Source: Cloacimonetes bacterium UBA5210
Lineage (GTDB): Bacteria; Cloacimonadota; Cloacimonadia; Cloacimonadales; Cloacimonadaceae
Assembly (NCBI GenBank): GCA_002412625.1
Contig: DHVK01000035.1
Location: forward strand, 1-34,744
Direction of reading: 5' to 3'
DNA: 34,744 nucleotides
Part shown: piece after piece, positions 32,201 to 34,744 of the stretch
Layout: each line of letters starts with the position of its first letter
Numbering within the stretch: the stretch's first letter is position 1
Translations under genes and position numbers: made by a program
Notes under the pieces: generated by a model
Databases searched by the model: none
Seen by the model: only the letters and a program-made list of their open reading frames with translations
What the model was told of the DNA's origin: nothing

Positions 32201-34434
32201 TGGAACTCACCACCCCGATCCCGATTCCCACCACCGGCCAGCTTTGGATCGGCGTCGGCATCGTTGCCCAAGCCGGTTATCCTGCCGGTTGCGACGACGG
32301 TCCCCAGGTGGAAGGCAAAGGCAACATGATGTACATCAACAATGCCTGGACCACACTCAGCCAAGTTAGCGCTACCCCCCTCACCTACAACTGGTCTATC
32401 CAGGGCTATGTGGATCACGAATTCCGCGCCCTGGCCTATACTCCCCAAGCTATCGAAGAAACCACTCTCACTTTCGCTGAAGGCACTTTTGCCAAGAGCG
32501 GAAGCAACAGAAGCATCACCCGCGAACACACCGGTTACAAAGTCTATCGTGATGGCGCCCTGGTTGGCACAGTGACCGATATTGAAACCCTCACTTTCGT
32601 GGATAGCGCCCTTGAACTCGGCAGCTACGATTACCACGTAACCGCCGCCTACACCGCCGGTGAAAGCCTGCCCACAAACACCGTCACCGTGACCATCGAA
32701 GATCTCGCCCCGCCGGCTGATCTCGCTGCCACAGTGGAAGGCAACAATGTAAACCTGAATTGGACCAGCCCTGTTCCTCCGCTGGAAGGCGTATGGATCT
32801 CCTGGAGCAACAACGACCTCATCGACAACAGCATCGGTACCGACGGCGTAGCAAACTTCGACGTCGCTCATCGCTATGACGCCAATGACATCCTCCCCCA
32901 TGTGGGTGGAACCCTGGCCATGGTGAAGTTTACCCCGATGTACGCCAACGCTGTCTATACCGTGAAGATCTGGACCGGTGGTACCGCTACCGCGCCGGGA
33001 ACTCTGGTGCACAGCCAGGTCGTTAGCAACCCCACAATTCAGGATTGGACTACTGTAATCCTCACCAACCCTGTACTGATCACCGGCGACCAACTCTGGT
33101 TCGGTTACAATGTGAACACCCAGGGTGGATACCCCGCAGGTTGCGATACCGGTCCCCAGGTCGAAGGCAAAGGCAACATGATGTACATCAACAATGCCTG
33201 GACCACACTCAGCCAAGTTAGCGCTACCCCCCTCACCTACAACTGGCAGCTCCAGGGTCTGGTGGTTCAGGGTGGCACATACAAAGCCATCGCTCATCGC
33301 CCCATCGTAGAATCCGCTCAACCCAGCACTACCGGATCTCTGAAAAATGCCCGCATCGACAGCGCGAAAACCAATTCCCGCGCAGTACTGTTAGGTTACA
33401 AGGTTTACCGTGACGGCGCTCTGATCAGCTCCATCAACGATCCTGCTGTGACTACATTTACCAACAACAGCATGCCCAATGCCGATTACGTTTATGGCGT
33501 TACCGCTGTTTACAACAACGGCGAATCCGCTGCCGCGACTGTGGACGTAACGGTGAATCTGGAAATCGCTCCTGTCGTCTTTGAAGACAGCTTCGAGACC
33601 TACGACGATTTCGCCATGGCAATGGCGCCCTGGACCCTTCTGGACCAAGACGGCTCCGGCACCTATGGCTTCGAAGGCATCACCTTCCCCAATAGTGAAT
33701 CTGCAATGGCGTACATCGTCTTCAATCCGAGCGCCACAGTGCCTCCGATTACCGGCATGGACCCTTATGAAGGCAACAAAATGGCCGCCAGCTTTGCCGC
33801 GGTCAATGGACCCAACAGCGACTGGATGATCACTCCCAGAATCAATCTGGGCGCAAACAGCAGCCTGAAGTTCTATGCCAAGAGCCATACCGCTCAATAC
33901 GGTCTGGAACGCTTCAGAGTAGGTGTATCCACCGCTCCCGCGATCTACCCGCAGCTCTTCACCTACATCACCGGCACCAGCCATGTGGAAGCTCCCACCA
34001 GCTGGACCGAATATCACTACGACCTCTCCTCTTATGACAACCAAAGCGCCTTCATCGGTATCCGTTGCGTTTCCGATGATGCTTTCGTGTTCTACGTGGA
34101 TAACGTCAGCGTGCACAGCGGTGCTTCTTCAAACGACGACAACAGCGCTCCCGTGGTCAAAACCGAACTGAAAGGCAACTATCCGAACCCCTTCAATCCG
34201 GAAACCACTATCCGCTACAGCGTCAAAGAAAACGCCCCCGTGACCATCGAAATCTACAACCTCAAAGGTCAGCTCGTAAAACGTCTGGTAAATTCCGATA
34301 AAGCCGCTGGTGAACACAGCGTGGTTTGGAACGGCACAGATGCCAACAACCGCCCTGTTTCTTCCGGTGTTTACTTCTACAAAATGAATGCCGGCAAATA
34401 CAGCAGCAGCAAGAAAATGATCATGATGAAATAA
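29242..34434 (+). CDS. Giant secreted multidomain protein with tandem units and T9SS-type sorting domain
   Basis: This is a 1730-aa protein. Signal peptide at 1-24. An N-terminal beta-rich domain (about 25-200), an FN3-like domain (212-303), J-type lectin-like domain (310-470), D-type domain (472-571), J (576-757) and D (763-863) follow. Two tandem units (872-1153 and 1155-1443) each combine an FN3-like start, a 'VKIWTGGTATAPG' domain and a 'GYKVYRDGAL' FN3 piece. A last J domain (1446-1628) precedes the sorting domain (1643-1730: NYPNPFNPETTIRYSV, SSGVYFYKM). No enzyme motif is seen; an adhesin, S-layer-like or glycan-binding role is inferred. It has AAGGAG before the ATG and a very strong terminator after the stop. 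Confidence 0.85.
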   Translation: MNRHKLLFMLLILGLGLCSGLFAQVNITIGEGTTTNITTGAPTPYGTYFKNFRQQYLYTATDIENAGGGAGPINSLAFNVQAVNTISPMPNFSIKIKQTQQSVLTTTFEVGEYTEVFFENDFLPVNGLNVHSFIAPFTWDGSSNILVDILTSMIPGDYTQNASVYFTATTGINTSLRYQNDTLPAADATTGTVSVDRANVTFNMSGVQITNPPNPANLLSPADGSTLATMATTLSWSSGGGLPTGYKLYMGTTNPPAFVEDLGSVTSYNTPNLEFSSTYYWQVVPYNDNGDATDCPVWTFTSMEDPIVYNLPWLEGFETGNTDNAAIAGWMQEGIAGTNIWTANTSQTNYNRTPRTGAWNAFLRYGNTRWMFKALSLEAGTDYRVNMYARQDGATAANASIGISFGSEPSAAGMTNTILESTSIINGDYQMLEGIFSVPESGVYYVGILGTITSSPWYISVDDITIEQVSADPNLIVNPTTWNFGQNLVNTSAQKSFTIANNGGGTLNVSTVSVDGQYYSLAEAFSPVSLNAGETASFVVQYAPTIAGNHTGNATVTAGAQQVEITLSGSCYDPIISTFPWTEDFGTVAADWPVMNWTQLNGLYPDPTGTTAQWFQDDWLNVAADNKAAKINIYGSSRNGWLITPPVNVPAGSFQLSFDAALMTWNQTTPPTTTQEDDRFMVIVSDSPEMSNPTILREWNNTGSEHVFNDIPADGMNYSITLAGLTGIKYFAFYGESTVSGNGDNDLMIDNITISEGTTPENPIFAINPASHNFGEVNLGETVSQTFTITNTGSGILGITSIAINSAMMSVPNPGLPFNLSAGHSASVVVVYAPTAAGDHSTTMVITDNLSRVAHNISLGGIGVQTATDLYPPTNLQAAIQANDVHLSWNAPEPPPTGEWITWCDTADLGNGIGTNGAATFDIAHRYDAADLAGFQGSTLTHMQFVPNETLSTYTVKIWTGGTATAPGSMIHSQLVNAPVIGSWNTVELTTPIPIPTTGQLWIGVGIVAQAGYPAGCDDGPQVEGKGNMMYINNAWTTLSQVSATPLTYNWSIQGYVDHEFRALAYTPQAIEETTLTFAEGTFAKSGSNRSITREHTGYKVYRDGALVGTVTDIETLTFVDSALELGSYDYHVTAAYTAGESLPTNTVTVTIEDLAPPADLAATVEGNNVNLNWTSPVPPLEGVWISWSNNDLIDNSIGTDGVANFDVAHRYDANDILPHVGGTLAMVKFTPMYANAVYTVKIWTGGTATAPGTLVHSQVVSNPTIQDWTTVILTNPVLITGDQLWFGYNVNTQGGYPAGCDTGPQVEGKGNMMYINNAWTTLSQVSATPLTYNWQLQGLVVQGGTYKAIAHRPIVESAQPSTTGSLKNARIDSAKTNSRAVLLGYKVYRDGALISSINDPAVTTFTNNSMPNADYVYGVTAVYNNGESAAATVDVTVNLEIAPVVFEDSFETYDDFAMAMAPWTLLDQDGSGTYGFEGITFPNSESAMAYIVFNPSATVPPITGMDPYEGNKMAASFAAVNGPNSDWMITPRINLGANSSLKFYAKSHTAQYGLERFRVGVSTAPAIYPQLFTYITGTSHVEAPTSWTEYHYDLSSYDNQSAFIGIRCVSDDAFVFYVDNVSVHSGASSNDDNSAPVVKTELKGNYPNPFNPETTIRYSVKENAPVTIEIYNLKGQLVKRLVNSDKAAGEHSVVWNGTDANNRPVSSGVYFYKMNAGKYSSSKKMIMMK
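32298..32394 (+). repeat. Near-identical internal repeat, copy 1
   Basis: This 97-nt stretch of the giant gene matches 33150-33246 with a single mismatch, and the last 84 nt are identical. It encodes GPQVEGKGNMMYINNAWTTL and the following residues to TYNW. The copies are 852 nt apart. Confidence 0.9.
33150..33246 (+). repeat. Near-identical internal repeat, copy 2
   Basis: Partner of 32298-32394. The flanking parts of the two tandem units have diverged clearly, so the near identity here is local. Confidence 0.9.
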
Positions 34435-34460
34435 GCTTCCGCTTATCTCGCTATCATATA

Positions 34461-34486
34461 AGGCTCCCTTCGGGGAGCCTTTTTTT
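34461..34486 (+). terminator. Strong intrinsic terminator of the second giant gene
   Basis: AGGCTCCC (34461-34468) and GGGAGCCT (34473-34480) form a perfect 8-bp stem capped by a stable TTCG tetraloop, followed by a run of seven T. Confidence 0.95.
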
Positions 34487-34513
34487 GCTTACCCGAACGT
34501 GGAGTTCAATCTC

Positions 34514-34583
34514 TGTGGAGTTCAAAGGGCTTAGCCTGTCTATACTCTCATACGCTATTAAACAGCGCTTTGGACTTCACACA
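34514..34583 (+). repeat. Long inverted repeat element H, copy H2
   Basis: The left arm TGTGGAGTTCAAAGGGC (34514-34530) pairs with GCGCTTTGGACTTCACACA (34565-34583). The loop has CTGTCTAT and ATTAA as in H1. A further GTGGAGTTCA begins at about 34499. Confidence 0.65.
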
Positions 34584-34624
34584 AGTTTTTGACTCACACA
34601 GCATGATGACGGAATCCCTTTCCC

Positions 34625-34744
34625 TGCGGGGATAACACGCAATCTATAGTTGGCTGCTGTTTTTGTTTCGGGCTGGGTGCTGTCTGGCAGAAAAACGCCC
34701 CGGGAGCGGCGTGTTCCGATGGAGCTCGTTTCTCCCGAAACGTT
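34625..34744 (+). repeat. Dispersed intergenic repeat R, copy R3 (runs to window end)
   Basis: It aligns with R1 in order and length: TGCGG.., TAGTTGGCTGC, GTTTTTGTTTCGGGCTGGGTG, CTGGCAGAAAAACG, GCGTGTTCCG and CTCGTTTCTCCCGAAACGT. The inner hairpin ACGCC...GGCGT keeps pairing through changed bases relative to R2. It probably continues past the window. Confidence 0.7.

Noticed and set aside
31687..33321. 544-codon open frame on the minus strand inside the second giant gene
   Set aside because: It lies wholly antisense to a gene with clear domains, has no SD, and its Gly/Val/His-rich composition is what the plus-strand Thr/Ala/Pro-rich codons give in reverse.

Overview
The window looks like chromosomal DNA of a diderm bacterium with about half G+C. 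It carries outer-membrane biogenesis genes (lgt, a lolA homologue, an LptE-like lipoprotein) and two very large secreted proteins that end in a Por/type IX-style C-terminal sorting domain (NPFNP...GVYFY...MMMK). With class I two-subunit fumarase, a lone EtfB and a DUF3098 protein, this points to the FCB group. Candidatus Cloacimonadota is my best guess, but that is inference from gene style, not a measured placement.

Layout. 1-45: 5' part of a tRNA-Asn on the minus strand with its promoter. 375-3818: surface-polysaccharide cluster (sugar-nucleotide epimerase, SLBB export protein, DegT-type aminotransferase). 3833-9467: a tightly packed plus-strand run with etfB, lgt, a lipoprotein, purB, a DUF2147 protein, a phosphatidylserine-decarboxylase-like membrane protein and a TudS/DUF1722 fusion. 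9468-10447: long gene-free gap with a candidate small RNA. 10448-14404: first giant secreted protein. 14796-16428: OlsB-like/PlsC-like acyltransferase pair. 16477-18900: DUF3098, DUF58 and fumarase alpha and beta. 18901-19617: repeat-rich gap. 19618-20204: an unknown coupled gene pair. 20336-21456 (minus): purE and an HTH-EIIA protein. 21554-28759: LptE-like, RsuA-type, YchF-like, FtsK, LolA, ManC and SagB-like genes, mostly overlapping or closely spaced. 29242-34434: second giant secreted protein, then a strong terminator and more dispersed repeat.

How the genes fit together. Envelope building dominates: polysaccharide precursors and export (epimerase, aminotransferase, SLBB protein, ManC), lipoprotein maturation and transport (Lgt, LolA), LPS assembly (LptE-like), membrane lipids (OlsB/PlsC-like pair, Psd-like protein) and two large cell-surface or secreted adhesin-like proteins. 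Housekeeping genes (purB, purE, fumarase, ftsK, RsuA, YchF) are interspersed.

The most notable non-genic signals are: two 15/16 matches to the bacterial parS centromere site inside the fumarase genes, one of them covering the beta-subunit start codon; a three-copy element with TGTCCA repeats and promoter-like spacing, one copy of which sits just upstream of the unknown gene pair; a family of hairpin-bearing intergenic repeats at 19.0-19.4 kb and 34.5-34.7 kb; and a compact promoter-plus-terminator unit at 9505-9612 that may make a short RNA. All calls come from reading the sequence; no database search was run.
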